Source: Planctomycetia bacterium (lineage in GTDB: Bacteria; Planctomycetota; Planctomycetia; Pirellulales; PNKZ01). From it: a DNA stretch of 64,000 bases. Position 1 is the first letter of the stretch, and every line of letters begins with the position of its first letter. The position numbers and the translations under genes were made by a program. The stretch covers positions 1 through 64,000 of the forward strand of contig JAIOPP010000109.1 in NCBI GenBank assembly GCA_021413845.1, given 5' to 3'. This document shows positions 1 through 8,815 of this stretch, one piece after another. Under the pieces are notes generated by a model, which was given only the letters and a program-made list of their open reading frames with translations, was not told the origin of the DNA and did no database searches.

Positions 1-1001
1 CCGGCACTCGGCTCGCGCTCTTAGAAATGCTCCTCGGCGGCACCACGACGTACGTCGACATGTACTACTTCGAGTACGCCGTGGCCGACGAAACCGCGAA
101 GGCCGGCATGCGGGGCGTCATCGGTCAGGCGATGCTCGACTTCCCCGCACCCGACTTCAAGACCTGGGACGAATCGGTTGCGGGTATGCAAAAGTTCCTG
201 AAGCAGTGGAAAGGTCATCCGCTGATCACACCGGCCGTGGCGCCGCACGCGCCGTACACCGTTTCGCCCGAGCATCTGCAAACCGCGGCGAAGCTCGCGG
301 CCGATCACGGAGTGCCGATCATCATTCACGTCTCGGAGACGAAGGCCGAGCTCGCCACGATGCAGGAGCGCTACAAAGCGACGCCGATCGAGCATCTCGA
401 TCGACTCGGAGTGCTCGGGCCGAATCTGATCGCGAAGCACGTCGTCTGGGCGACCGACGCCGAACTGTTGACGCTCAAGAAGCACGGCGTCGGCGTGGTG
501 CACAATCCGCAATCGAATATGAAGCTCGCCTCCGGCATCGCGCCGGTTCCGAAGATGCTCGAGCTCAAGATTCCGGTAGCGCTCGGCACCGACGGCGCTT
601 CATCAAACAACGACCTCGACATGTGGGGCGAGATCGACACCGTGGCCAAGCTGCACAAAGTGGCGACGCTCGACGCTACGGTCGTTTCGGCTCGCGAGGC
701 CGTGGCGATGGGGACGATCGAAGGAGCCCGAGCGATTCACATGGACGACGAAATCGGCTCGCTCGAAGTCGGCAAGAAGGCCGACGTGATCGTCATCGAC
801 CTCGACGCCGCCCACGAGGTCCCGCTCTACGACGTCTATTCGCACCTCGCCTACACGGTGAAGGCGAGCGATGTGCAAACCGTCGTCGTCGGGGGCAAAG
901 TCGTGATCGAGGATCGAGTGCCGAAGACGCTCGACCCGAAATCGATCTTCGCCGAGGCCCGCAAGTATCGCGACAAAGTGCGTGCAGTCGTCGGCAAGTG
1001 A
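1..1001 (+). CDS. mtaD: Amidohydrolase, MTA/SAH deaminase-like (5' end outside window)
   Basis: Metal-dependent amidohydrolase of the 5-methylthioadenosine/S-adenosylhomocysteine deaminase group (TrzA/MtaD branch), expected to deaminate adenosine-type nucleosides in the cytoplasm. The frame is open from base 3 and begins GTRLALLEMLLGGTTTYVDM, which is internal family sequence, so the true start and the first metal-binding HxH lie upstream of the window. Visible signatures are HAPYTVSPE, HVSETKAEL near base 330 (metal and substrate side), HNPQSNMKLASGIAPVPKML and GTDGASSNNDLDMWGE near base 590, the last carrying the catalytic metal-binding Asp. The ATG at base 27 is inside the conserved core and is not the start. 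Related guanine or chlorohydrolase activities cannot be excluded because substrate choice in this family is hard to read from sequence. Confidence 0.85.
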   Translation, partial: GTRLALLEMLLGGTTTYVDMYYFEYAVADETAKAGMRGVIGQAMLDFPAPDFKTWDESVAGMQKFLKQWKGHPLITPAVAPHAPYTVSPEHLQTAAKLAADHGVPIIIHVSETKAELATMQERYKATPIEHLDRLGVLGPNLIAKHVVWATDAELLTLKKHGVGVVHNPQSNMKLASGIAPVPKMLELKIPVALGTDGASSNNDLDMWGEIDTVAKLHKVATLDATVVSAREAVAMGTIEGARAIHMDDEIGSLEVGKKADVIVIDLDAAHEVPLYDVYSHLAYTVKASDVQTVVVGGKVVIEDRVPKTLDPKSIFAEARKYRDKVRAVVGK

Positions 1002-1015
1002 TTTCACGTTTGGGT

Positions 1016-1147
1016 TGAGCCACATCCTTAGCCTCTGCGCGTGCCACGGGCATCTTGCCCCGTGTCTGGTTCTTATTTGCTGCAGCACGCAATGCCGGAC
1101 ACTGGCTGGAAGCCAGTGGCACGCTGGGAAGCTAAGGATGTGGCTCA
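1016..1147. repeat. Palindromic intergenic element with 17-bp inverted ends
   Basis: The arms TGAGCCACATCCTTAGC (1016-1032) and GCTAAGGATGTGGCTCA (1131-1147) are perfect reverse complements. Inside lie two smaller hairpins: one around 1042-1063 built on CACGGGC/GCCCCGTG, and one with an 8-bp perfect stem, CACTGGCT-GGA-AGCCAGTG, near 1100-1118. There is no convincing gene inside. The structure looks like a non-autonomous palindromic repeat (REP/MITE-like). It fills most of the gap between the amidohydrolase and the propeller gene and could fold in RNA. Confidence 0.75.
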
Positions 1148-1255
1148 GCTCCGTTGGCGAAAACAGGCCGGCCGCTGGCATCGCGCCGCTCCCCGATTTA
1201 TGCTGATCGTCGCTCGCAGCCCTCTTTATCCCGCCGCTTGAAGGAGTTCCCGCCG

Positions 1256-2452
1256 ATGACTCGCACCCTCTCCCGTTTCACGTTGGCTCTAGTGCTCGGC
1301 TTGGGTGCCGCTTCCGCAGCGGAGGCGCAAGAGAAGCCGGCGCCCAAAATCTCGTTCAAGAAGACGCAGCTCGACACGAAGTTCCGCGCCGAAGGGGTGG
1401 CCGTCGGCGATTTCAACAAAGACGGCAAGCTCGACATCGGCCACGGCGAGGGCTACTACGCCGCGCCGGATTGGAAGCTCGTGCCGATTCGCGAACAGGC
1501 GCGCGAGTTCGATCCGCATAGCTACAGCAAATGCTTCCAGGCCTTTACCGACGACTTCAACAAAGACGGCTGGGACGACATCATGGTCGTCGAGTTTCCC
1601 GGCACTGCGACCGTATGGCTGGAGAACCCGAAGGGGGCCGAACGGCCTTGGGCTCGGCACGTCGTCGCCGACGTGACGAACAACGAGAGCCCCGACTATC
1701 TCGACGTCGATGGGGACGGCAAGCGCGAGTTCGTGCTCGGCACCTCGGCCGACCCGAAGGCGTCGGACGGTCCGGAGAAATACATTGCGATCGCTCGGCC
1801 GGATGCCGATCCGCTCGCGAAGTGGAAGCTCGCGGCGGTGTCGGAGAAGGGGGTTCCGATGGCGAATCGGTTCTACCACGGCTTCGGCATCGGCGACATC
1901 GACGGCGATAAGATCGCCGACCTCGTCACCCCCAACGGCTGGTGGAAAGCTCCGGAGAGCAAGGGGAGCGAAGGGCCTTGGAAGTTCACCGAGGCGAAGC
2001 TCGGCGGCGCCGCAGCGCAGATGTTCGTCTACGATTTCGACGGCGACGGCGATGCCGACGTTCTCTCGACCGCGGCCCATCAGCTCGGCATGTGGTGGCA
2101 CGAGCAGACGCCGGAAGGTTGGAAGACGCACGACATCGACAAGAGCTTTTCGCAAACGCACGCCGTCTGCTTCGTCGACCTGAACGGCGACGGCCTGATG
2201 GACTTCGTGACCGGCAAGCGGTACTGGGCGCACGGCCCTAAGGGAGACGTCGACCCGGGGGCTCCGGCCGTGCTCGCGTGGTTCGAGTTGAAGCGCGAAG
2301 CGGGCAAGCCGACTTGGACGAAGCACCAGATCGACGACGACAGCGGCATCGGCACGCAATTCGAAATGCGCGACGTCAGCGGCGACGGCCTGCTCGACAT
2401 CGCCGTCTCCAACAAAAAGGGGACATTCTACTTTAATCAGGTGCGCGAGTAG
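1256..2452 (+). CDS. Secreted FG-GAP/VCBS beta-propeller protein
   Basis: Exported protein of 398 residues with no recognisable enzyme domain. An N-terminal signal peptide (residues 1-20, hydrophobic core LALVLGLGAASAAEA) is followed by seven spaced calcium-loop repeats of the FG-GAP/VCBS type: DFNKDGKLDI, DFNKDGWDDI, DVDGDGKREF, DIDGDKIADL, DFDGDGDADV, DLNGDGLMDF and DVSGDGLLDI. Seven such loops fit a seven-bladed propeller. The ATG at 1256 is chosen because AAGGAG precedes it at good spacing and the signal peptide begins there. A longer frame from 1154 has no ribosome site. Its stop overlaps the GTG of the following kinase by one base, which suggests co-translation. Such propellers are common in planctomycete secretomes; the ligand is unknown. 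Confidence 0.8.
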   Translation: MTRTLSRFTLALVLGLGAASAAEAQEKPAPKISFKKTQLDTKFRAEGVAVGDFNKDGKLDIGHGEGYYAAPDWKLVPIREQAREFDPHSYSKCFQAFTDDFNKDGWDDIMVVEFPGTATVWLENPKGAERPWARHVVADVTNNESPDYLDVDGDGKREFVLGTSADPKASDGPEKYIAIARPDADPLAKWKLAAVSEKGVPMANRFYHGFGIGDIDGDKIADLVTPNGWWKAPESKGSEGPWKFTEAKLGGAAAQMFVYDFDGDGDADVLSTAAHQLGMWWHEQTPEGWKTHDIDKSFSQTHAVCFVDLNGDGLMDFVTGKRYWAHGPKGDVDPGAPAVLAWFELKREAGKPTWTKHQIDDDSGIGTQFEMRDVSGDGLLDIAVSNKKGTFYFNQVRE

Positions 2453-3375
2453 TGACGGTCGAGCCGAACTGGGCCGCCGGCGTCGATATCGGCGGCACGA
2501 AAATCGGGGTCGGCTTGGTCGACCGAGCGGGAGAGATCGTCGCGGAAATTTCCTTTCCGACCGAAGCGGCGGCCGGGTTCGAGCGCGGAGTCGCGCGCAT
2601 CGTCGCGGCGATCGACGGCTGCCTAGCGCAAGCCGGCCGGACACGGCAAGTGCTCGAAGGGGTCGGCGTCGGGTGTGCCGGGCCGGTGCATCCCGGGCGC
2701 GGAACGATCGACAATCCGCATACGCTGCCGACCTGGGACGGAGTCGAGATCGTCTCGCCGCTGCGGCGCGAGTTCGGCTTGCCGGCCGTGTTGGAAAACG
2801 ACGCCGATGCGGCAGCCGTCGGCGAAGCGTACTTCGGAGCAGGGGCCGGCCGGCGCAGCGTCGTGATGATTACCTACGGCACCGGCGTCGGGTCGGGTGC
2901 GCTGTTCGATGGGCGCATCTATCGTGGCGCGATGGAGACGCATCCCGAGATCGGCCATGTGCCGGTCGATCCGAACGGCCCGCTGTGCTACTGCGGCCTG
3001 CGCGGGTGCTTCGAGTCGATCGCGTCGGGCACCGCGATCTCGGCGGCCGGAGCCACGGCGGGGATCGGCGATGCGCGACGCGTGTTCGCAGCGTTTGCCG
3101 AGGGGAATCCGACGGCGCGCGACATCGTCGAACGGGCGCTGCGCGCGACCTATACGGCCGTCTGGTCGATCCAGCATACGCTGTTGCCCGAGCGCTTGAT
3201 TCTCGGCGGCGGCATCATCGACGACCACTTCGAGTTGTTCGCCGGCGCGGCGCGGCAAGCGATCGACGGTGCCGTGATGAATCCGCGCGGGTCGACCGAT
3301 GTCGTTCGTGCGACGCTCGGGAATCGAGCGGGAATCGTCGGCGCGGCGCAGTTGGTGCGCATCGGCAAGGCTTAG
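2452..3375 (+). CDS. ROK-family sugar kinase (glucokinase-like)
   Basis: Cytoplasmic ROK (repressor, ORF, kinase) family protein of 307 residues, probably an ATP-dependent glucokinase or another hexose/N-acetylhexosamine kinase. The phosphate-1 loop DIGGTK is at residues 12-17. The ROK zinc motif is intact, with His169, Cys179, Cys181 and Cys186 in GHVPVDPNGPLCYCGLRGC. The catalytic Asp region ENDADAAAVGEA and the adenosine loop LILGGGIIDD are present. No N-terminal helix-turn-helix is seen, so it is a kinase rather than an NagC-type repressor. The start is a GTG within the TAGTG overlap with the propeller gene. The gene converges on the reverse-strand gene ending at 3408. Confidence 0.88.
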   Translation: MTVEPNWAAGVDIGGTKIGVGLVDRAGEIVAEISFPTEAAAGFERGVARIVAAIDGCLAQAGRTRQVLEGVGVGCAGPVHPGRGTIDNPHTLPTWDGVEIVSPLRREFGLPAVLENDADAAAVGEAYFGAGAGRRSVVMITYGTGVGSGALFDGRIYRGAMETHPEIGHVPVDPNGPLCYCGLRGCFESIASGTAISAAGATAGIGDARRVFAAFAEGNPTARDIVERALRATYTAVWSIQHTLLPERLILGGGIIDDHFELFAGAARQAIDGAVMNPRGSTDVVRATLGNRAGIVGAAQLVRIGKA

Positions 3376-3407
3376 CTCGCCTCGATGCTTCACTCATCTC
3401 GAGCGAA

Positions 3408-4643
3408 CTACTTCACGACGACTTTCTTTTCCGGCGCGGGAACGACTTCGTTCAACTCCACTTCGTTCGGCAACTTGCCGCGCCAGAGCGCGAGCGAGCG
3501 GCCTGCGTGCGTCAGAAAAGTGTAGTAGGTATCGGCTTGCTCGGGCGTCAGGTTTTCGATCGTCCGCACCATCCATTGTCCGGCCTTCACGAGAACTTCG
3601 CGCGGAGGATGACATTCGATCGGCGCCATCGCCCACCATTCCAGCGCGTGGCCGGTGGCGAGAATACGGTCGGTTACGCTGTCGCCGGTAGCGCTATCCT
3701 TGCCGTCGCCGGCCGCGGGACGCAGCGGCCATTTGCCGTCCCAATAGCCGTCGGAGTGTTGGTGTTGCACGAGCGTCGCGGTTTGGCTCATCAAGTAAGC
3801 GATTGCGCGAATGCGCGTCTCGGGGCTCAGCACATGATGCTCGTCGTCGACGCGCAAGAACATCGTCAGCGTATACAAGCGATGGTTGCCGAAGCAAACG
3901 CCGCGAGGCTGTTCTTCACGCATGATCCGAGCGGCGAGATCGTCGAACGAAATGCGTTGGCCTTCGGTCGTCGTCCAAGATTTGACGGGCGGCAAGAACG
4001 CGATCATCGTCAGCGCCGACCATTCGTATTCGACTTGGTTGAGGCTGAAGTCGTGCAGAGCTTCGTCGACCATCGCGCGATAACTCGTGCGACGGTTCGG
4101 AGTGATCACCGGGAAATTAAGAGGCGTGCCGACTTCGGAAAGCCCGGCGACCGTATGATCGGCGTGGCTCGCCGTGGCGTTGCCTTCTTGCAGACGAACC
4201 TTCACGCCGTACGGAGCGTCGATGAGCAGCGGCGGTTGCTTCGGCCCGTAAAGGTCGACGAACTTGCGGTTGTCGGTCAGGATGCCGCGCAGTTCTTCGC
4301 CCGAGAAATAAGCGGGATCTTTGAACTTGGCCTGCGCGGTCCAGAAGCGAAGCGCATGATCGACGTGGTTCAACTTCGTCTTCGCTCCTTGTTTCTTCGG
4401 GCGGAGCTTCAGCAACGAGTTGCGCAGCTGCTCGTCGCTTACGACGACCGGGTAATCGAAGATCGGCCGAACCGTGATCGGCTCGCTGCGCAGAAGCGGC
4501 ATGGCGCGCTCGAGGCTCTGCTGCTTCCAGCGCGTCGCTCCCCAAGCCGTGCCGACCGAGAGGATCGCCAGCTGAATGAGCAGGAAGTTCGCAAAGCCCG
4601 AACTACGGACCGACGAATACGTCGAAGCGGGTGCTGAAGTCAT
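3408..4643 (-). CDS. Membrane-anchored helical-repeat-like protein of unknown function
   Basis: A 411-residue protein I cannot assign. One hydrophobic segment near residues 19-36 (FANFLLIQLAILSVGTAWG) suggests a signal anchor. The rest is soluble, rich in helices and aromatic residues, with stretches such as VDHALRFWTAQAKF, GYWDGKWPL and ILATGHALEWWAMAP that recall alpha/alpha-toroid repeats of the squalene cyclase/prenyltransferase fold. No catalytic motif of those enzymes is recognisable. It ends in a lysine/valine tail. It starts 72 bases after the polytopic membrane protein on the same strand ends, so the two are probably co-transcribed. Confidence 0.6.
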   Translation of the reverse strand: MTSAPASTYSSVRSSGFANFLLIQLAILSVGTAWGATRWKQQSLERAMPLLRSEPITVRPIFDYPVVVSDEQLRNSLLKLRPKKQGAKTKLNHVDHALRFWTAQAKFKDPAYFSGEELRGILTDNRKFVDLYGPKQPPLLIDAPYGVKVRLQEGNATASHADHTVAGLSEVGTPLNFPVITPNRRTSYRAMVDEALHDFSLNQVEYEWSALTMIAFLPPVKSWTTTEGQRISFDDLAARIMREEQPRGVCFGNHRLYTLTMFLRVDDEHHVLSPETRIRAIAYLMSQTATLVQHQHSDGYWDGKWPLRPAAGDGKDSATGDSVTDRILATGHALEWWAMAPIECHPPREVLVKAGQWMVRTIENLTPEQADTYYTFLTHAGRSLALWRGKLPNEVELNEVVPAPEKKVVVK

Positions 4644-4715
4644 GGCGATACGCGTGGGTTGAAGAGAACGAGAGAGTCGAGACTTAGCGAGACGGAAGCG
4701 ATGCAGGTCGTCGGG

Positions 4716-6551
4716 TTATTCGGCTTTCGGTTTGGTCGCCGAAGGAGCGGCTACGGGAACCGGAACGATCGCGACAGGCGAAGTCGCTGCCGCAGCGGTG
4801 GGAGTTGTTACGGCGGCTGGTGTCGGTTCGGTCGTCGGAGCGGTCGGTCGGGTCGACTTACGACGATAGACCATCGCTTGCGGATCTTCGTAGGTGAGGA
4901 TCCAATCGGCGGAAGTGCGAAGCGCACGAACTGCGCCGGGCTGTGCGACCCGATCGACGATCAGCGTCTTCACGTCGTAGCGATCGAGAGCGTTTTCCCA
5001 ACCGTTTTGCGATTCGAAGATGCGGCGATAATCGCGCCATACCGTCGGCGGAGTGAGGTGCATGTTCGTGTCGGCGAAGAGCGCGATCGGCTTCGGTCCG
5101 GCCCAGCCGATCCAATCGCCCCAATACTGCGGATTGAAGACTTGCCCTTGCGGCGGATTCTTCACGAGCCAGGTCGTGAGGTTGAGCGGCATCTGTTCGC
5201 CGAAGAGAGCTTGCGGAGTGCGCGGCGTGCCGCCGAGCAGCGGACGGCTGAACGTCGAGAACGCGAAGGCGATCCAGATCAGACCGGCACACGCGAGCGT
5301 GTAGCGATAGGAACGTCCGGCAGGAAGCGGAGCGACCTCGTCGAGATCGTGCTCGGCGTGAGCGACCGTCGCGCCAGTGTTCTCTGCAGCGGTGTTCTCT
5401 GCGGCGGCTTCACGACGGGTGACGATCCGAGCGAGTACGTCGGCGAAATGCGGAGCGAGCGTGACGACCCAAACCACGGCGAACCAACCGGTCATGCGCA
5501 CTTGCAGCAATGCGGCCAAGCCGAACAGGCCCAACATGAGCACATCGGCAGGGCTCAACGAGCGGCGACTATGCCGCAACACGCAGACCGCGGCCACGCA
5601 CGAGAGGGCGAATTCGATTCCGCCGACGCCGAGCAACTGGAGCGGATTCCATTCGAGCACGTCGCGAAGATTGGCGTTCGACGAGAACCGGAGCGCTTCG
5701 ATCCAGGCGTCGATCGTATACGGATTCACGAGGACGGCGATCGCGGCCAGCTCGGTCCAGTAGAGCAAGCGGCGGCCTTCGCGATCGGCGAACGTAGCGC
5801 GAAGCGAGCGCTCGTGCCAAGCGACTTCGATGAGCCGACCGAGCCAATCGCAACCGAGCAACGCGACGCCGATCGCAAACGAACCGTGTAGGTTGGCCCA
5901 GAGGGCGAAGAGGACGGGAATGCCGAGCCACACTTTCCAATCGCCGCGCGTGTCGTCGGCACGGATCGAATCGTCGCGGCGCATACGGCGCTCGACGAGC
6001 AACCACAGCAACGTCACGAACAGGAAGATCGCAAAGTTCTCGGGACGGATCGTGCTGATGCGATTCCAGCCGACGCCGAGCGCCGCGGCGGTTAATGCGG
6101 TGCTCAGGCCTGCATTGCGCGTGAGCAGGAAGCAGATTCTGGCGATCAGCAAGTAGGTCGCGAAGACGACTGCGGTGAACAATCCGACCAAGGCTTCGGG
6201 CCCGCCGAGGTTCAAGACGCTTGCATAGATGACTTGCGAGAGCCAGCTCATATCGACGACGCGCATGCCGTCGCTCAAGGGTTGCATCCCATCGCGAGTC
6301 GGCACGGCGCGCTCGGCGATGATCTCTTGGCCCCACACGAGATGGCCCCACAGATCGGTGCCTCGTAGCGGCATGTGATTCAGAAACACGAACAGTCCGC
6401 AAAACGCAGCGGTGATCGCGACATGCCTGAGGGTCAAGGCCCAGCGAGCGTCGAGCACCGGGATTAAAACGGGTTCGACGAACGGGGCTTTGGTCGGGGC
6501 TTTGGTCTGGGTGTCGACGTTGCCGGCGGGAAGCTCTGTCTCGATGCTCAT
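4716..6551 (-). CDS. Polytopic membrane protein, GT-C glycosyltransferase-like
   Basis: About 611 residues with many transmembrane helices, including AITAAFCGLFVFLNHM, LVGLFTAVVFATYLLIARI, FAIFLFVTLLWLLV and VLFALWANLHGSFAIGVALL, and a soluble C-terminal third ending in an Ala/Pro/Thr-rich tail. The early motif GTDLWGHLVWGQEII resembles the acidic first extracellular loop of GT-C lipid-linked glycosyltransferases (DxD/ExD class), but this is inference from topology and one motif. The start is taken at ATG 6551 (MSIETELPAG). A 45-residue upstream extension is possible in frame but shows no coding character. The helical-repeat-like gene follows downstream. It could equally be a non-enzymatic polytopic protein. 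Confidence 0.6.
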   Translation of the reverse strand: MSIETELPAGNVDTQTKAPTKAPFVEPVLIPVLDARWALTLRHVAITAAFCGLFVFLNHMPLRGTDLWGHLVWGQEIIAERAVPTRDGMQPLSDGMRVVDMSWLSQVIYASVLNLGGPEALVGLFTAVVFATYLLIARICFLLTRNAGLSTALTAAALGVGWNRISTIRPENFAIFLFVTLLWLLVERRMRRDDSIRADDTRGDWKVWLGIPVLFALWANLHGSFAIGVALLGCDWLGRLIEVAWHERSLRATFADREGRRLLYWTELAAIAVLVNPYTIDAWIEALRFSSNANLRDVLEWNPLQLLGVGGIEFALSCVAAVCVLRHSRRSLSPADVLMLGLFGLAALLQVRMTGWFAVVWVVTLAPHFADVLARIVTRREAAAENTAAENTGATVAHAEHDLDEVAPLPAGRSYRYTLACAGLIWIAFAFSTFSRPLLGGTPRTPQALFGEQMPLNLTTWLVKNPPQGQVFNPQYWGDWIGWAGPKPIALFADTNMHLTPPTVWRDYRRIFESQNGWENALDRYDVKTLIVDRVAQPGAVRALRTSADWILTYEDPQAMVYRRKSTRPTAPTTEPTPAAVTTPTAAAATSPVAIVPVPVAAPSATKPKAE

Positions 6552-6785
6552 AAGACTTCTTGCGCTAGAGTGCGGTGACGGTTCGTCTGGTTCGACGACA
6601 AGCAAACATAGTTCCGAGTTTGCCGTCGGGAAGAAAACAACGCCGACGCCTCCGCAGCCTTGAGAGAAGGCGGAGGCGTCGGCCAACCGGGGGAGGAGAG
6701 TGATTCGTGTCCCCAGGACGCGAGGTCGAGGGGAGTGCGAGCGGCGAGAGCGATGGTTCGAGGCGGAGCAATCGTTGCGTTCCGC

Positions 6786-7118
6786 TTAGCTCTCCGAACC
6801 GGCCCAAGCGGCGACGTTGACGCACTTGGCGGTCGGGCAGTTGTCGTTGCTGTTGCCGTTGTCGCAGAAGTCGGCCTGATCTTGATAGTGTCCGCCGCCG
6901 CTGGAGGCCGCGTGGCCGGAGACACCGGAGTAGCAGTAGCTCTGGTTGACGTTGGAGACGGCCTGAGCGACGTCTGCGAGTTCGGTGACGACGGAATCGC
7001 GGACGCTCTTCAAACCGACGATGACGCCGAGCACGAGAATCGTGGCGACGAGCATGACTTCGGCGGAAACGATGGCACCCGTTTGTTCGGCCCACAAGCG
7101 ATTGATGATGGTCTTCAT
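6786..7118 (-). CDS. Flp/Tad-type pilin, long cysteine-containing variant
   Basis: Predicted major or minor subunit of the Tad pilus encoded divergently beside it. The 110-residue product has a short basic leader (MKTIINRLWAEQTG), then AIVSAEV and a hydrophobic helix MLVATILVLGVIVGL, as in class III/type IVb prepilins. Cleavage is expected after Gly14, which puts the conserved Glu at +6 rather than the usual +5. Typical Flp pilins have 50-65 residues; this one has a longer Gly/Ser/His-rich C-terminal domain with four cysteines, suggesting disulphides. The start at 7118 is supported by AAGGAA eleven bases upstream. A longer frame from 7145 lacks a ribosome site. It could be a pseudopilin rather than the main shaft protein. 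Confidence 0.72.
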   Translation of the reverse strand: MKTIINRLWAEQTGAIVSAEVMLVATILVLGVIVGLKSVRDSVVTELADVAQAVSNVNQSYCYSGVSGHAASSGGGHYQDQADFCDNGNSNDNCPTAKCVNVAAWAGSES

Positions 7119-7629
7119 AGCGGTGATTCCTTCGTGCTTTCGCACATCTGAATGTTGTGTTCGCCTCGTGACTGGCGGTCTCGCTGGTTGCGATGACGAA
7201 GGAGAACTAAAGCAGAGGGTGTGCCGAAGCGGTTGCGCAGAGGCGGAAATACGGGTTCGTGCGCGAGTCGAACTCTTCGCCGCATAACGAGTTAAAAAAT
7301 TCGCAGGCGCGCGGCGTGAGCGCTATGCAAGAAGCTACGCAGGTGCCGCGATGTTGCCGTCTCGCCACAGGCGCAGCGGCGCGCCGTCGTCGCTCGGCAT
7401 CATGCGTGGCGTGCGGGCGACGGTCGCGCGGGGTGCGGCCGATGACGATCGTAACGGCTCGCAGGGTTAAGGCGATCGCGCACGTAGTAACCGCACCGGA
7501 CTACCGCGGATTCGGCTCGTAAATGGCTCCGTTCCGGTTTGACCCATCTCAACTGCGACCTAAGTTCTTGGTGAGTCGACGAGAATGCGCACCGATTGCG
7601 CAAGTTTTTCACGTTAGGACAACATCACC
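7119..7629. other. Divergent intergenic region between pilin and prepilin peptidase genes
   Basis: About 510 bases separate the two divergent Tad genes. The region should hold both promoters, but I see no clear -35/-10 or -24/-12 pair. Short frames inside are arginine-rich shadows without ribosome sites. A lone AT-rich patch (GTTAAAAAATT near 7290) stands out against the GC-rich background. Confidence 0.5.
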
Positions 7630-8217
7630 GTGACTACCGCGGAACTAATCAGAATCATCGCCGTTGTTTTGTTTACCCTGGGTGCAGCGATCTGCGACTA
7701 TCGCACGAAAAAGCTCCCCAATAAGCTCACCGTCTCCTGCTTCGCGGCGGCGCTGGTGTATCAGCTGGCGACCGGCGCGTTCGCCGATGGTTGGCGCGGA
7801 GCGGGCATCGGCCTGCTGACCGCCTTGGAAGGCTTCGCCGTCGGCTTCGGAATCTTATTGGTCTTGTGGCTCATCGGCGGCGGCGGCGCGGGCGACGTCA
7901 AACTGATGGGTGCGCTCGGCGCGTGGTTCGGTCCGACGCAAACGCTGATCCTGTTCTTCGTCAGCACGATCTTCGTGTTGATTCTCAGCGTCGGCGTGTT
8001 GGCCTGGCAAATGATCAACACCGGCGCTTGGAACGTGCGTCGTCGGTATATGAGCTCGCAAAACGAAGACGACGCCAAGCGCCGCGGCCTCAGCCGCGAA
8101 GCCGCGGCGACGCAACACAAACTACGTCGGCGACTCATGCCCTACGGCGTGCCGGTCGCTTTGGCCTCGTGGATGGTCTTGGCTTGGTCGCTCCGTTCGC
8201 ATTGGCTCGGTGAATAA
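7630..8217 (+). CDS. cpaA: Prepilin peptidase, CpaA/TadV (A24 family)
   Basis: Inner-membrane aspartic peptidase that removes leaders of Tad prepilins. It has 195 residues and about five transmembrane helices. The two catalytic aspartates of A24 peptidases are visible: the first in AICDYRTKKLPN (Asp21) and the second in the GxGD motif GGGGAGDVKLMGALG. It lacks the N-terminal methyltransferase domain of PilD, as expected for CpaA/TadV. It starts with GTG. It opens the forward-strand Tad gene run, ahead of TadE. Its substrates should be the divergent pilin and the TadE protein, which share the motif G-A-hydrophobic-hydrophobic-S-x-E. Confidence 0.88.
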   Translation: MTTAELIRIIAVVLFTLGAAICDYRTKKLPNKLTVSCFAAALVYQLATGAFADGWRGAGIGLLTALEGFAVGFGILLVLWLIGGGGAGDVKLMGALGAWFGPTQTLILFFVSTIFVLILSVGVLAWQMINTGAWNVRRRYMSSQNEDDAKRRGLSREAAATQHKLRRRLMPYGVPVALASWMVLAWSLRSHWLGE

Positions 8218-8270
8218 GCTTCGTCGTGTCGAGCAACGAGTTCGTCGGTCTCCGATGTCGGAAGTGGGTT

Positions 8271-8693
8271 ATGAAACGTCGAAAAATACCGCTTTGTTCT
8301 CGTCAACGTCGCCGCTTGGGCGCCGTGCTGAGCATGGAGCTCATTTTCGTCTTGCCGATTCTGCTGGCGCTCATTTTTGCGTCCGTCGAGTTCGGCATGT
8401 TGTGGTCGTCGGGTCGGCGCGTGGAAGAAGCGGCTGCGGCCGGTTGCCGTACTGCATCGTTTCGCGGAGCCGACGATAGCGCGATCCGGCGGAGCATCGA
8501 GCGCACGCTCGATCGCACGGCGCTGGTGAAAAGCTATGCCGTCAACGTCCGGCGCGATCTGCCGAACGCGAATGAAGTCTGCGTGACCGTCTCGGTGCCC
8601 ATGAAGGCCGCCGCTCCCGACATGCTCGGGATCATCGGCTTCGCGTTGGGGAGCCGCACGATCGTCGCGCAGTCGGTCATGCGAAAAGAATAA
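8271..8693 (+). CDS. tadE: TadE-like pseudopilin
   Basis: TadE-family minor pilin of the Tad secretion/pilus system. The 140-residue product has a basic leader ending in RRRLG, followed by AVLSMELIFVLPILLALIFASVEFGML, the TadE hydrophobic segment with its conserved Glu. The C-terminal part is a small periplasmic domain. The ATG at 8271 is preferred over 8226 because GGAAG lies just upstream and the protein then starts with the basic leader. The Glu is at +6 after the predicted Gly cleavage site, the same offset as in the divergent pilin. It sits between cpaA and cpaB. Confidence 0.8.
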   Translation: MKRRKIPLCSRQRRRLGAVLSMELIFVLPILLALIFASVEFGMLWSSGRRVEEAAAAGCRTASFRGADDSAIRRSIERTLDRTALVKSYAVNVRRDLPNANEVCVTVSVPMKAAAPDMLGIIGFALGSRTIVAQSVMRKE

Positions 8694-8815
8694 TGAAATA
8701 AACGCTACGAACGTGAACTGTCGGATTGGGTTGCTTCCATTGAAATTGACGGCGAAGCGGAATCTCGCCGAAGTGCATTAAACGGCTCTTAAGTCTTGTT
8801 AAAGAGGTTGATGTT

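Noticed and set aside
2673-4637. Long forward open frame of 654 codons
   Set aside because: Arginine-rich shadow covering the ROK gene in another frame and the antisense of the helical-repeat-like gene; no homologous motifs and no ribosome site.
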